Positions 10,821 to 22,972 are shown, numbered from the stretch's first letter. The stretch: 64,000 nt of DNA from Diplonema papillatum (GCA_030068145.1 JAPJBO010000299.1:124001-188000); one strand, 5' to 3'. Made by a program: numbers and translations. The notes: generated from the letters alone by a model not told the origin.

Positions 10821-12551
10821 ATGGACGGCCGCACGAGGCTTGCCCTGGTCGTTGCCGCGATAGGGCTGGCCCGATGCGTGATCAGAAGAGGCTGGCATCG
10901 ACGGCTGGAAGATGTGAAGATCATCAAGACGACTGTGGGTCAGTTCGAAGTCGCTACAGTTGCCACAGAGGAGGCCTGCGACGCGGCGTTGGAGCAGCTG
11001 CAGCACGGTCTCGAAGAGGCGGTGATCGGGTTCGATTGTGAGTGGGAAGCGAACGGAAAGATTGCCGTCCTGCAGTTGGCAGGGCAGCGGTTGGTGGTCA
11101 TCGTGCAACTGGCAGTTATTGGGAGGGTACCTCCGTCACTCGCAATGCTGATGCGCAACAGCGCAGTGTACAAAGCAGGCGCTGCTATCAGCGGGGACCG
11201 CAAGAAGCTTCGCCAGGACTGGCACGAGGATATGAGCAGTTGGGTCTGTTTGCAATACGTCGCAGACGCCTTACGCCTGGTGCCTGTGAAGGGCGTGTCT
11301 CTCAAAGCGTTGTCGGAGGCACACGCAGGCATCGTGCTCCCGAAAACGAAGAGAGTCCGTTGTTCCAAATGGGAGAGCAACCCTCTCTCAGCGGAGCAGA
11401 TCGAGTACGCGGCTCTGGACGCAGTCGCCTCGAGACTCACGCTGCTTGAAATGCTACGGAAAGCGAGAGGCAACCCGTTGGCCTCCTACCAACACCTGGC
11501 CAACGTCGCGCACCGATCACGCCGGAAAAAAGACTTCATTCGCAGCCAGGACGAAGAAAACGACACCCAGGGGCAAGGCGACCCCAACACGATCGAGCCC
11601 AACCCGCAGCCCGCAGCACCAACACGACGGTCGAAGAAGCCTGTTTCGGACACGATATCGAAGCCCGTCTACTCTAACTGTCTAATCCTGGCACCCGACG
11701 GGGAACCTCTGGTGTGCACTGACGAGAAGAAGGCGCAATGGTACGTCCAATCACAACGTGCGGTCGTTGTCGAGAAAGTGCCGAGGCTGGTGATAAGGCT
11801 TACGTTCGAGCCTGTAGGCCGAAACACTACGGCGGAAGTCATCGAGAACATCTGCGTTGCATGCGGAGCGGAGAAGGAGCTAAAGAAGCATCACGTGGTG
11901 CCGCTGTCGTACCGGAAGCAGTTCCCGAGGCACCGCAAAGAGCACCAGCCACACGACATCGTCCTGTGCTGCGCCCGCTGCGCTGCCGTTTGCAAGGAGC
12001 CGTATCGCGCTTTGAGGGAACAGCTCGAGAAGGAGCATCGTGCCGCGAAGCCGGCGCCGCACACCAGCTGTGCACGGGCGGCCGCCTCCGCCCTTCTAAA
12101 AGGGGCGCAAACCTCGTCGAAGCCACATCCTGCCGACGATTCGGCTGTGTCCCACTGCAGTACTAGTCGCATCCCTCTGGCGCGATTCAACGAGCTGCTA
12201 TGCACTGTTCGCGACTTTCATCCGCTGCTTCCGCATGAACCGCTCACACACCGGCACGTCCGGGAAATGCTGAAGAACACGGAGCCGGTCCCTTTATCCC
12301 GGCAGGTTGTTCTTTCCGTTTTGGCGTCGGCTGAAGGCTTTCACGGAAAGGAAGAGGCACTGACCGAGTTTGTTAAGCGCTGGCGCAGGCTGTTCTTACA
12401 CACCATGTCCCCGCGCCACCTGCCCCCATCGTGGTCTGTGCACAGTGTCCATCTGGACGAGCGCCTTCTTCCCGAGAATGTCGAGCTTTTGTATGCGGAC
12501 TTTGAGTCACGAAACTCACCATCGAGCAGCTCCGGTGCCGCGAACTACTGA
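10821..12551 (+). CDS. EXD2-like 3'-5' exonuclease with HNH-like zinc module
   Basis: DEDDy-type exonuclease like animal EXD2, which acts in DNA end resection and in mitochondrial RNA handling. Order: a hydrophobic N-terminal helix (LALVVAAIGLARCVI, about residues 8-22) that could anchor it in an outer membrane as in EXD2; the exonuclease domain with FDCEW (about 71-75, the first D and E), GDRKKL (about 130, the second D) and YAALDAVAS (about 195-203, the Y and last D); then a linker and a C-terminal Cys/His module, CVACGAEKELKKHHVVPLSY (about 346-365) with a later CCARC. EXD2 has the same exonuclease plus HNH-like order, so the pairing supports orthology rather than a Werner-type exonuclease alone. 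At 576 residues it is close to the roughly 620 of human EXD2. It is intronless. All metal-binding residues I can check are present. Confidence 0.83.
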   Translation: MDGRTRLALVVAAIGLARCVIRRGWHRRLEDVKIIKTTVGQFEVATVATEEACDAALEQLQHGLEEAVIGFDCEWEANGKIAVLQLAGQRLVVIVQLAVIGRVPPSLAMLMRNSAVYKAGAAISGDRKKLRQDWHEDMSSWVCLQYVADALRLVPVKGVSLKALSEAHAGIVLPKTKRVRCSKWESNPLSAEQIEYAALDAVASRLTLLEMLRKARGNPLASYQHLANVAHRSRRKKDFIRSQDEENDTQGQGDPNTIEPNPQPAAPTRRSKKPVSDTISKPVYSNCLILAPDGEPLVCTDEKKAQWYVQSQRAVVVEKVPRLVIRLTFEPVGRNTTAEVIENICVACGAEKELKKHHVVPLSYRKQFPRHRKEHQPHDIVLCCARCAAVCKEPYRALREQLEKEHRAAKPAPHTSCARAAASALLKGAQTSSKPHPADDSAVSHCSTSRIPLARFNELLCTVRDFHPLLPHEPLTHRHVREMLKNTEPVPLSRQVVLSVLASAEGFHGKEEALTEFVKRWRRLFLHTMSPRHLPPSWSVHSVHLDERLLPENVELLYADFESRNSPSSSSGAANY

Positions 12552-13103
12552 CCAACCTAATTACCGCCGGCCGTCGTGATAATGGGAACTTGCAGCTGGG
12601 CATTGTACGACACTCAGCTTGCACGCATGCTCTAAATTTCAAGTAGGATGCCTGCAACGACGAACCAAATTCTGTTTGGCCCTCTCACTTGCGTTGCAAC
12701 ACGCGCATTGTTCCGCGTTGTTGCATTGCGCTTCTCCCTTCTCCTTCTGGCCTCGACACACGCATACGTTTAATTGTCCTGGATTGTGGACACCGGCTGA
12801 GCTGCGTGCTTGTTTATACCAACCTGCGTTTTCGATGCTTTGTGTCCATGCAGCAAGTCCCCGCCCGATTAGCCACAAAGAAGCCGTATTCAGATCAGCG
12901 TTGAGCGTGGCTGTGTAACGCCTTGCTATACTCACGTGGACTTACACTTGTGTCTTGACGGAAAGACATCAGGAAACGGTAAACTCTGGTCCAGCTGGAG
13001 TCCGACCCAGGCGTATCACGCGAAGCTAAATAGCACGTGCCACTATCAATGAACGTTTGGTCCTCATCAATCTCAGTAAAGGGCGGGCTTTGAATACGTT
13101 GCG
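12552..13103. other. Intergenic, no gene recognised
   Basis: About 0.55 kb with no supportable gene. Confidence 0.4.
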
Positions 13104-13832
13104 ATGCTGACCGAGATATTGTCCGCGGGGGCAGAGCTTGCCCAGAGCGGCAAGGCTGAGCTGGCGTACGCGTTGTATCACGGGGCGTGCATTTCGGATG
13201 ACTCAAAGCTACGTGCGCGAGAGAAGATTGAGGTGCAAATCGCCATCTGCAAACTGGCAGAAGAGAGAAAAGGCGACGACGACATCCGAATCGCTGAAGG
13301 CGCCCTGAGGGAAGCCGTGGCGAGTGCAGAGGGTCTTGGCCTTCCTGTGCACACGAGGCTGCGGCTTATTGTCATTGGCATACGACTCTCGCTGTTCAGA
13401 GGGTTGAGCCTTGATGCGATAATCCCGGACCTTGACACCGCGCTCAGCCTCGCAGCTTCGCGCCACGGGTCAAATGACTGGTTTGTATACATCAAGTCAA
13501 CAGAAGCATTGGCAGCCTTGCAGCAAAGTGATGGCACCACATTGCGCTCTGTGCTCGCACATGTAACCGACCTGCTGGACCTCGACCTCACAAACTCGTC
13601 AACTGACGAAGACGACCCTACATCAGTAGTGTTGGCTACATTCCAACCCAACGCCACGCGCATGCAGCAGGCAGTGCAGCGGCTGGTTCTGTCCATTAAA
13701 GACGCGTTGGCCGAGCACAACGGAGAGCGTCCGTCTTCAATTTCGCGGAGGTGTGACTCTTTACTCCCCGTGCCTGTCCCACTGGGAAGGATCCATCCCC
13801 AAAAGCAAGGGCGAGTGTTGATAGCCTTTTAG
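13104..13832 (+). CDS. Helical-repeat (TPR-like) protein, possibly an incomplete gene
   Basis: A 242-residue frame from ATG 13104. Residues 1-150 form successive amphipathic helices (for example AELAYALYHGACISDDSKLRAR, then about 35 residues on EGALREAVASAEGLGL), which suggests TPR-like repeats. There is some resemblance to the N-terminal half of the cohesin loader MAU2/SCC4, but too weak to name. After about residue 205 the composition turns to Ser, Arg and Pro with no helical pattern, as if the frame had run into an intron or past a frameshift. The next gene starts 0.75 kb downstream behind a C-tract that resembles a splice acceptor, so the two frames could be exons of one gene. I cannot prove that here. 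Confidence 0.5.
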   Translation: MLTEILSAGAELAQSGKAELAYALYHGACISDDSKLRAREKIEVQIAICKLAEERKGDDDIRIAEGALREAVASAEGLGLPVHTRLRLIVIGIRLSLFRGLSLDAIIPDLDTALSLAASRHGSNDWFVYIKSTEALAALQQSDGTTLRSVLAHVTDLLDLDLTNSSTDEDDPTSVVLATFQPNATRMQQAVQRLVLSIKDALAEHNGERPSSISRRCDSLLPVPVPLGRIHPQKQGRVLIAF

Positions 13833-14589
13833 CGAGTACGAGAAAGTATCAGGACGTGGGGGCGTGTTCGATCCGCAATTATCCAGATGTTTTCGACATA
13901 AATACACGCCACATGCACAGCATCATTCACCATAATCTTTCTGCCCAAACCCCTGAGTTCTTCCCCCTTTTGGCATCTCCCGCCAGCAAAGGGTTTAGGC
14001 GTCGTACCTCGTGGCTTGGCGCTTGTGGTGAAAGCAGGCCTGCTGAGACTGGTTAGCTAGCAAACCCGTTCGTTGTGGCATCGCTAATTCCGACTCCCAA
14101 CTGACCGTGGTGCCGCTGAATTTTTCTGAAGTGTCACATCTCCGAAACCGCGACTTGTGAAGTGTCTCGATACTGACGCTCGGCGCAGGAGACTCATGCG
14201 CTTCTCTGTTCCGGGCTGTTACAAAACTCTCATGCTTTTCCCCTGTACCGGCCCTCTGTGCGAAATGCGCCGGTGCGCCAGTTTGTGCCAATTTCTTTTT
14301 AACTGGAAATTAGCCATCAACGATTCTTTTTTTACATAAGCGCCAGCTTGAAAGGAAATGCTCGACGATGCTGCTCGAAAAAGAACAGAAGGGATCCCAA
14401 GTGCTGTAACTACCGAACCACGTGTTGAACGGACGTGAGGTCATGCGGGTCAACCCCTACACGACAAATCACACAATCACAACAGGTCAAAGTCCTGAGT
14501 GAGAAAACAACACACGGTGGTGTAAGCGAAGAACAAACTGCCCCCCCCCCCCCCCCCCCACCTGTGTGCAGACGGTGGGCAGGCCGCCA
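13833..14589. other. Spacer or possible intron, with poly-C tract
   Basis: No gene seen. It ends in a run of 19 C (14541-14559) followed by ACCTGTGTGCAG, which has the form of a pyrimidine tract plus 3' splice site directly before the next open frame. Confidence 0.35.
14541..14559 (+). repeat. Poly-C tract, 19 bases
   Basis: Uninterrupted mononucleotide run just upstream of the next coding frame. Confidence 0.95.
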
Positions 14590-15984
14590 ATGAACAAGTC
14601 TGCTGTCCTGGAGAGGGGAAATATTATCAACAGGTATGAAACGAGCTTCGTGCAGCACGCAGCCCGCGAAGAAGAAAAAAATCCTGGAAGCCAAAAGAAG
14701 CGCTCCCTCAGCCGATGCGACACGGACAGCAGCAGCGGGCGCAAGAAGCGAACCCAAGCCGACCGTTCAGCGACTGCGACCACATCGCCGGCAGCAGAGT
14801 TTGAAGCCCTTGCCGATGACGGTGAGTGGTACCCCTGCTACTTGGCGGGTGATGCTCTCTCTGCGGACGTTGAGCACGGGCACACGTATCAAATACAGCT
14901 CACCAGCAACGGCCCTGAGCTCGATGCTGACTACGAAGGTTGCTTGAAGCCGGCCACTAAACGAAAGAAAAAGGCAAGTCGCCAGCGCACCTCAGGCGCG
15001 AGCAACCGCATTGTGTTCAGACGGCAGTTGAAGAACGCGTGGCAGCGTGTCGGGATGCCTCACGAAGAACGTCACAGTCGTCTGGCAGCGCTGGTAAAAG
15101 TAGCAAAGCTATACGGTGGGGCGTACCCTGAGAGAAGCTGTGCGTTAGTAGAGGAACTGGCTGCGGGGTCTGAGAATGGAGAGCGAACTCTGCACGCTGA
15201 AAGACGGTCGGATGTTGCTGGCAGGTTGGGTGGGTTGATGGTCCGGTCGTTGCGCGGGGTCAGACGAGCCGACGCGGAGCTTGCTGTGGCTTCTGCGGCC
15301 GAGGCATGTCGGTACCTGTTCGAGAAGTTTGGCAATCTTGCGTCGAACCCAGCCCAGGCACACACCATCACACAACCCATCATCCACGCTTGCCACCTCA
15401 CCGCCGCCGTCGCACTTGCAGCGGCATCGGAGCCCATCCGCGCACTTCAACACTTAGACGTCGTCTCCACGCAGCAAACCGAAGCATCTCTTCTCAAAGT
15501 CACAGCTTGCTCTCTCTCCATCTGCATAGCGGCCTCTGTTCCAGACAAGCCACTATCCCCGTACATTGACCGGTTCCTAAGCCTCTCCCGCGAAGCGTTC
15601 GCAATAGCACCGTGCCTTGCTCACAGTGCCATGCGTGTAGCCGCGATGCACGGTGTCACCGCCGCCGAAGACCTGCTTCGAGTGCATGCGCCAAACCTGC
15701 AAGACCCACCTCCGGGATCTCAAAAGGTGCACCATATGTACTTGTCCCTTCTTGAAGACGACACCCGCGAAGCTGACGTAACGCAGCTTCCTGACGCAGC
15801 AGCCGCAGTGCGTCAACTCGCCAGCGATCCTTCGTTACTGGAGTCGCTTGTTCTTTCTGATCTTAACAAACGCTACCCTGCTGCAGCTCCTGAAAGCGCG
15901 CGAGTGATACCCACATCACCAGATGCAGGGGCGTTGGCGTTTCTCCGGCAGTGGTTACCAGGTGGCGCAAAGTATATGGGATAA
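14590..15984 (+). CDS. Uncharacterised protein with Tudor/Agenet-like patch
   Basis: A 464-residue frame counted from ATG 14590 (open from 14566). The first 70 residues are basic with several Lys/Arg clusters (QKKR, GRKKR) that could be nuclear signals. Residues about 75-120 (FEALADDGEWYPCYLAG, later YQIQL and DYEGCLKP) have the alternating aromatic, beta-type pattern of a small Tudor or Agenet-like fold, followed by another basic run (KRKKK). The remainder is helical and Ala-rich. The family as a whole is not recognised; a nuclear or chromatin role is inference. The last 30 codons lie inside a 93-bp inverted repeat whose second arm falls in the 3' flank, so the end of the mRNA can fold back on itself. 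It may be the 3' exon of the preceding frame. Confidence 0.5.
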   Translation: MNKSAVLERGNIINRYETSFVQHAAREEEKNPGSQKKRSLSRCDTDSSSGRKKRTQADRSATATTSPAAEFEALADDGEWYPCYLAGDALSADVEHGHTYQIQLTSNGPELDADYEGCLKPATKRKKKASRQRTSGASNRIVFRRQLKNAWQRVGMPHEERHSRLAALVKVAKLYGGAYPERSCALVEELAAGSENGERTLHAERRSDVAGRLGGLMVRSLRGVRRADAELAVASAAEACRYLFEKFGNLASNPAQAHTITQPIIHACHLTAAVALAAASEPIRALQHLDVVSTQQTEASLLKVTACSLSICIAASVPDKPLSPYIDRFLSLSREAFAIAPCLAHSAMRVAAMHGVTAAEDLLRVHAPNLQDPPPGSQKVHHMYLSLLEDDTREADVTQLPDAAAAVRQLASDPSLLESLVLSDLNKRYPAAAPESARVIPTSPDAGALAFLRQWLPGGAKYMG

Positions 15985-16160
15985 CATTTTGCCAAACCTT
16001 CAGATGTGCATAAAAAGAAACTGCAGCGCAGTCGTTGCTCATTCTTACTCACCTCGGCCAGCGTGCTCACATATTTTGCACCACCTGGTATCCACTGCCG
16101 GAAAAACGCCAACGCCCCTGCATCCCGCTGCTATGGGTATCACTCACGCGCTTCAGGAGC
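15886..16160 (+). repeat. Imperfect inverted repeat at gene 3' end
   Basis: Arm 1 is 15886-15978 (last codons of the preceding gene) and arm 2 is 16067-16160 in reverse complement, with an 88-base spacer. I see only scattered mismatches over about 93 bp. The antisense reading of arm 2 therefore encodes nearly the same C-terminal peptide (FRQWIPGGAKYV against FRQWLPGGAKYM). Confidence 0.85.
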
Positions 16161-16904
16161 GGCAGGGTAGCGATTGTTGAGATCAAGACAGGTGACTCTT
16201 AGATGGTTGACTCGCTTATTTTCTCAACTCCCTGTTCCTTCTAGCTCTTCCCGGCGGTTCGCGCTGAGGCGGCATTTAGAGCCGAGACGAAACTCAAAGG
16301 AGAGTGGCAAGGAAGCAATCAAAATGTGGCGTGGCACCGTTTCCATCTCCGACGTTAAGCAACTATACTCGTGCCTGGGCGGACTTGAACTGTCAGCAGT
16401 AAGAAGACCCTGGCGTTGAGTTTGGCAGTGCGTGGAAGCTGCAACCTTGAATGCCATTGCAAAAGCGAACCGTTGGCTTCTTCATCCGTGGAGAATCTTT
16501 ATCTTTGAAACCACCCCGCTCCACAACCTTTCCAAGGCCGCCCGAGAGCATCATCGTTGGCTTGGGTCTTCGGGAAAACCTGTGCAAGCTGACGATGGTC
16601 AGTGGCGGCCATGAAGAAAAGGAAGGGTTGGACAACGGTTCTGTCTTTGAAAACCCTTAAAACGGTGTGGTGGGTTCCTTTCTCTCTGAAGAGAAGGTTC
16701 TAGGAGAGAGATCTGTAGAATTTGCCCCAGGGAAAAGAAAGCTAGCAGGAAAAAGGGGCCTCGAGGCTACCCACCCAGAAATAAGCCGGAATATATGTGT
16801 CCACAAGCAACTACATGAACACAGGAGGAAGCGGCGACCGCTCTCCGGGGGGATTCTTCCACGGTTTTATAATTGCCGTGCTCAAAAAGAAAGAAGACGA
16901 CAAC
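16161..16904. other. Intergenic, no gene recognised
   Basis: Spacer and probable 5' region of the Gln-rich gene. The Gln-rich frame is open from 16797, but the residues before the chosen start look non-coding. Confidence 0.4.
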
Positions 16905-19019
<2,115 letters not shown>

Positions 19020-19354
19020 CCGCATCCTTCAGTAAAGTAGCTTTCCCTACCCTGCATCCTCAGTGAAGTGCAACAACAGTAGTAATACGGTAAACGCTAG
19101 TAATACAAAACCGAGTTACCCACTCACTTCGTGCCAGTTTTCTCATACTCAACTACACATCTTGACTGTCAGTCAAGCGTTTTTTGCTGTCTAAAGTACA
19201 CGTGGCGGCTGGAAGAATTGTTTGTTGAGCAGATTGGTGCCTGATGCATACAAGTTTTGCACATCATCAATTTCTCCAACAAGTCCTTGGCTTATCTTTC
19301 GGGACTGATACTCTAAACTACACGACGCACTGGTAAGGTACATAACTTGTGAAA
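19020..19354. other. 3' flank of Gln-rich gene, nothing recognised
   Basis: AT-richer than the coding DNA. It marks the end of the gene-bearing part of the window. Confidence 0.4.
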
Positions 19355-19560
19355 ATAACTAGTTATTTTATAACCAGTTATATTTGATAACTCGTAGCTA
19401 GCACAAGCTAGTTATAGAGCTAGCATGAGCTAGTTATAGAGCTAGCATGAGCTAGTTATAGAACTAGCACGAGGTAGTTATAGAACTAGCACGAGCTAGT
19501 TATATAACTAACACGAGCTAGTTATATAACTAGCTCTGCTAGTTATATAGCTAGCTCCTG
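19355..19560 (+). repeat. Tandem CTAG/GTTAT palindromic repeats
   Basis: About nine units of roughly 22 bp built on GAGCTAGTTATA and its near-complement, so the array is also internally palindromic. Single related units recur at 21220-21245 and 22995-23040, close to the hairpin elements there. Confidence 0.85.
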
Positions 19561-19744
19561 TAGGCATTTTTAGGTAAAGTGCATTGAAGCCCACCACGGC
19601 TTGAAAGACCAGGACCTTAAAACCCAGAGTCCCGGTGTCAGACACCGGGAAACCCCGATGTGTCAAAAAAGACAGGCACTTCGTTTTGTTTGTGCGTGCC
19701 GGGCAAAAAGTCGTACGTCCCTTTTTGTTAGTGAAAAAGTGAAG

Positions 19745-20180
19745 CCACTGGTGAGCACCACGGCGGAAACTACTGGCGGCATCTATTGGTGGAAAATTCT
19801 CTCACGACAGAAACCTGATGGAAACTTTCTCGTGGCGGAAACTACCTGCGGAAATTCCTTTCGTGGGAAATTGTTGGTGGAAACTTTCTACAACGAAAAC
19901 TACGGAAATTTCTTTCGTGGGAAATTGTGGTGGAAACTTTCTACATCTACAACGAAACTGTTGGTGAAGATTTCTCTCACGAAAACCTGGTGGAGTGTTT
20001 CTTGTGGCGAAAACTACCGGCAGAAATTTCTTCACGGGAAATTGTTGGCAAAATCTTTTTACAACGGAAACTATTATGGTGGAGATTTCTCTCGTGGCAC
20101 AAACCTGATGGCAATTTCTCGTGGCGGAAACTACCGGCGGAAATTTCTCATGGCGAAAAACGTTGGGCGGAATTTCTTAT
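19745..20180 (+). repeat. Degenerate tandem repeat with GGAAACT core
   Basis: Imperfect units (GGCGGAAACTAC, GTGGGAAATTGTTGGTGG and similar) repeat about every 40-60 bp up to the edge of the foldback element. One more copy lies at 20940-20980. The open frames across it are low in information and not treated as genes. Confidence 0.7.
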
Positions 20181-20239
20181 GGCAAAGTACGTGCGCTCGG
20201 CTAAAGGCCGGCGCGGGGCGAGACTGGAGGCAGCAGTCA

Positions 20240-20520
20240 AAGTTCGGGAAACAGTAAAGTTCGGGCGAAGCTAAGAGTTCTGGTGAAGCAAAGTTCGGGC
20301 GCAGCTCGGGCGAAGCAAAGTTCTGGCGCAGCTGAGTTCGGGCGAAGCAAAGTTAGCACGAAGCTCACTGCTGTGCGCTGCTCAGTTCTGGTGAGATGAT
20401 GCAAAGTTTGGGCGAAGCTACATTCTGGTGAAGCAAAGTTCAGGCGCAGCTGTTTTCGGGCGAAGCTAACTTCTGAAGCAAAGTTCGGGTTCTGGTGGTG
20501 CTGAGTTCGGCGTGTAGCAA
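20240..20520 (+). repeat. Minisatellite in arm 1, about 15-bp units
   Basis: Variants of AAGTTCGGGCGAAGC, with TCTGG for TCGGG and GCAGC for GAAGC, in tandem through most of this stretch. Confidence 0.85.
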
Positions 20521-20694
20521 GTTTGGCCTGTGAATCACAGTGTGATGGCAAGTTCGCCGGACCCCCCCGACTCCGTTTCCCGGGGTGACCCAAATACCGC
20601 GAGATGCTGAGAAACTCCGCCATAAACGCAAATTTCGGGCACATTTGACCCCGAAACGCAACAAACCTCGAAAACCATCTTCGACCGGAAAAGT

Positions 20695-20766
20695 GTGAGG
20701 GGCGGGGTTCGAACCCGGGCGGACCGGCCTGAAGGCCGGCGCCCGCTCACTCTGCCACCCCTGTGC
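20695..20766 (-). pseudogene. tRNA-like sequence, arm 1
   Basis: On the minus strand an A-box-like TGGCAGAGTGAG and a perfect B box GGTTCGAACCC stand at tRNA spacing. The anticodon arm would be GCCGG/CCGGT around an 8-base loop. The acceptor stem pairs over only about five bases, so this is a degenerate or SINE-type tRNA head rather than a working gene. Confidence 0.6.
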
Positions 20767-21246
20767 ATTTTCCCAGAAGGGAAAAAAGCTTGCTCTGAAC
20801 TATTATCCAGTCCAAAAACAATACGGTTTCATAATTGTTGCAAGAAAAGCCGGGTTGGCTCGAATAGAGGCTATTCACATTGCATGTTCATAGGACCTCC
20901 AGTCTCGAAAAATGTTGGGAAGCTTTTTGTTCCGGATACGATTGGTGGAAACTTCTCACGGCAGAAACCTGATGGAAAATAACGCTAGGAAATTTGTGTC
21001 TGTCTCCTTCTACAGTTCTTCAAATCCTTTCTGCTTAAATCGATTGTCGCAAAACGCTTCTTGCTTGACGAAGAGACAACCGAGACAGCCGAGCAGCAGA
21101 TAGTAAGAAAAAGCGGGCCAGGATACCTAGTCTGAGCGCTGAAGTTGGAAGACACCGTCCTTTTTGACTCAGCTCAATGCAGATTCACTGTATTTCACTG
21201 GTTATTCTACTGGGAGAGCTAGTTATATAACTAACATGTGCTAGTT

Positions 21247-21347
21247 GCTAGTACCGTATTTCTAAAAATGCTGGCCGGAAATAAACCTGGCGCCCCCCAA
21301 AAACCAGGCAAAACCGCCAGGTTTATTTCCGGCCAACATTTTTGCAG
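21247..21347. repeat. Short hairpin (MITE-like) element, copy 1
   Basis: Near-palindrome: GGCCGGAAATAAACCTGGCG on the left against its reverse complement on the right, with a short loop. It is entered by TACCGTATTTCTAAAAATG. A sister copy is at 22868-22972. Confidence 0.75.
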
Positions 21348-21687
21348 GGTTTTTGGGTACATGAGGCTTGCGGAGTCGTGTCTTTGATGAACGTCTGACA
21401 TGTCCCGGTCTATGCATCCTTTTCTGTTCGCTGCTGTCTTGGCGCACAACACAGTTGGGGCATGGTGTACGCTTGTGCAACATGTCTTCCGTAGGTCCAT
21501 AGTCCCCCTTTTCGAAAGTATTTTCCCGGAGAGTATTAGGCATGCAATATTCGAGACTGGAGGTCCTATGAACATGCAATGTGAATAGCCTCTATTCGAG
21601 CCAACCCGGCTTTTGTCTATGAAAAAGTGTATTGTTTTTGGACTAGATAATAGTGCGGCGCAAGCTTTTTTTTCCCCTGCCAAAATG

Positions 21688-21758
21688 CAAACGGGTGGCA
21701 GAGTGAGCGGGCGTCGGCCTTCAGGCCGGTAGGCCCGGGTTCGAATCCCGCCCTTGAC
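21688..21758 (+). pseudogene. tRNA-like sequence, arm 2
   Basis: Counterpart of the arm 1 copy on the opposite strand: A box TGGCAGAGTGAG, B box GGTTCGAATCC, then a run of five T, as for RNA polymerase III termination. The acceptor stem is poor. Confidence 0.6.
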
Positions 21759-21924
21759 ATTTTTCCGGTCGAAGATTGTTTTCGAGGTTTGTTGCGTTTC
21801 GGGGTCAAATGTGCCCGAAAATTGCGTTTTTGGCGGAGTTTCTCAGTATCTCGCGGTATTTGGGTCACCCCGGGAAACGGAGTCGGGCGGCCGAGCTTGC
21901 CATCACAGGCCAAACTTGCTACGA

Positions 21925-22430
21925 GAACCGAACTTTGCTTCACCAGAATTTAGCATCGCCTGAACTTTGCTTCGCCAGAACTTAGCTTCGCCCGAGCGTT
22001 GCTTCGCCCGAACTCAGCTGCGCCCGAACTTTGCTTCACCAGAACTTAGCTCCGCCCGAACTTAGCATCACTCGAACTTATTATCGTCCGAACTGAGCTT
22101 CACCAGAACTTAGCTGCGCCCGAACTTTTGCTTCGCCCGGGGGCGGCGGGGGGGGCGCCCACCCGGGTACCAGCGCCAAACTTTTCCCGCACTCGGTGGG
22201 TCGGGGGGGGTCCGGGGGGGTGTCCCCCCCCGGGCACGAGCACTGACCTTGGCTTCACCCGGACTTTACACCCTGGCCGAACTTCGCTTCGTGCCCGAAC
22301 TGTTTTTTAGTACCAGCGCAGCCTGAGCGCTTAGCAACGCCCGAACTAAGCATCACTCGAAGTTAGCTTCACCAGCATTGCCCGAACTTAGCTTCGCCCG
22401 AACTTTACTGTTCCCCGAACTGAACTGCTG
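21925..22430 (-). repeat. Minisatellite in arm 2, about 15-bp units
   Basis: Same unit as in arm 1, read on the minus strand. The array is longer and is interrupted by the GC-rich block at 22138-22248. Confidence 0.8.
22138..22248. repeat. G/C-run insertion inside arm 2
   Basis: Strongly GC-rich block with many runs of four or more G or C, absent from arm 1. Several G-runs on one strand make quadruplex formation possible. It looks like a separate insertion into the minisatellite. Confidence 0.6.
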
Positions 22431-22867
22431 CCTCCAGTCTCGCCACGCGCCGGCCTTAGCCGAGCGCACGTACTTTTGATCGATCAACGTAATCGCTCGC
22501 GGGAGTGAGGTCGGGCGCGGTCGCTGGCGGGTCCGTCCACCGTGGCAAAAGGCTGCAGAGCCGACGAAACTCGGGTCGACCATGAGCATCATCACGGTAA
22601 GTTCGGCAACGACGTGGCTCCTCAACCGGATTCCCGCTCTTACTCTCCAAGACCAAAGCTCCACTTGGACGTGCTTTTGGGAGGCTAAGAAGCCGTCGGT
22701 GATGGCGATCATGACGGCCCGTGTATCTAAGCCATCGGCGATCCCAGCAAACCCTTGCTATCCCTGTAGGCGGGAGAACAGCTTCCGGTGAAGGCCCTGC
22801 CTGACTAGGTGTAGTATAAAATCTGCTAAGTACAAATTGCTTTTACCAAAAATAATAATAATAAACG

Positions 22868-22972
22868 CCAAAAAAATGTTGGCCGGAGATAAACCTGGCG
22901 CCCCCCCAAAACCGCCAGGTTTATTTCCGGCCAACATTTTTTCCGGCCAACATTTTTAGAAATACGGTATGC
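22868..22972. repeat. Short hairpin (MITE-like) element, copy 2
   Basis: Same palindromic core as the element at 21247, ending in AAAATGTTGGCCGG and the AGAAATACGGTA terminus in inverted orientation. One stem end is duplicated. Confidence 0.75.

Larger units (their letters stand above)
20184..22474. mobile_element. Foldback-type element with long inverted arms
   Basis: Arm 1 (20184-20909) is matched in reverse complement by arm 2 (21550-22474). The outermost parts (AAAGTACGTGCGCTCGG and the GACTGGAGGCAGCAG that follows) and the innermost parts (CCTCCAGTCTCGA) both match. Each arm contains, from outside in, a minisatellite of about 15-bp units, a unique part with many matching bases, and a tRNA-like sequence. 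The arms differ in length because the minisatellites differ in copy number and arm 2 holds a GC-rich insertion. The centre (20910-21549) contains a short hairpin element. No transposase frame is seen, so it would be non-autonomous. Confidence 0.75.

Noticed and set aside
13104..15984. Naming the two frames as MAU2/SCC4
   Set aside because: Only general helical-repeat resemblance; no diagnostic motif that I can point to.
20695..20766. Functional tRNA gene
   Set aside because: A and B boxes are good, but the acceptor stem pairs over only about five bases and the anticodon loop has eight bases.
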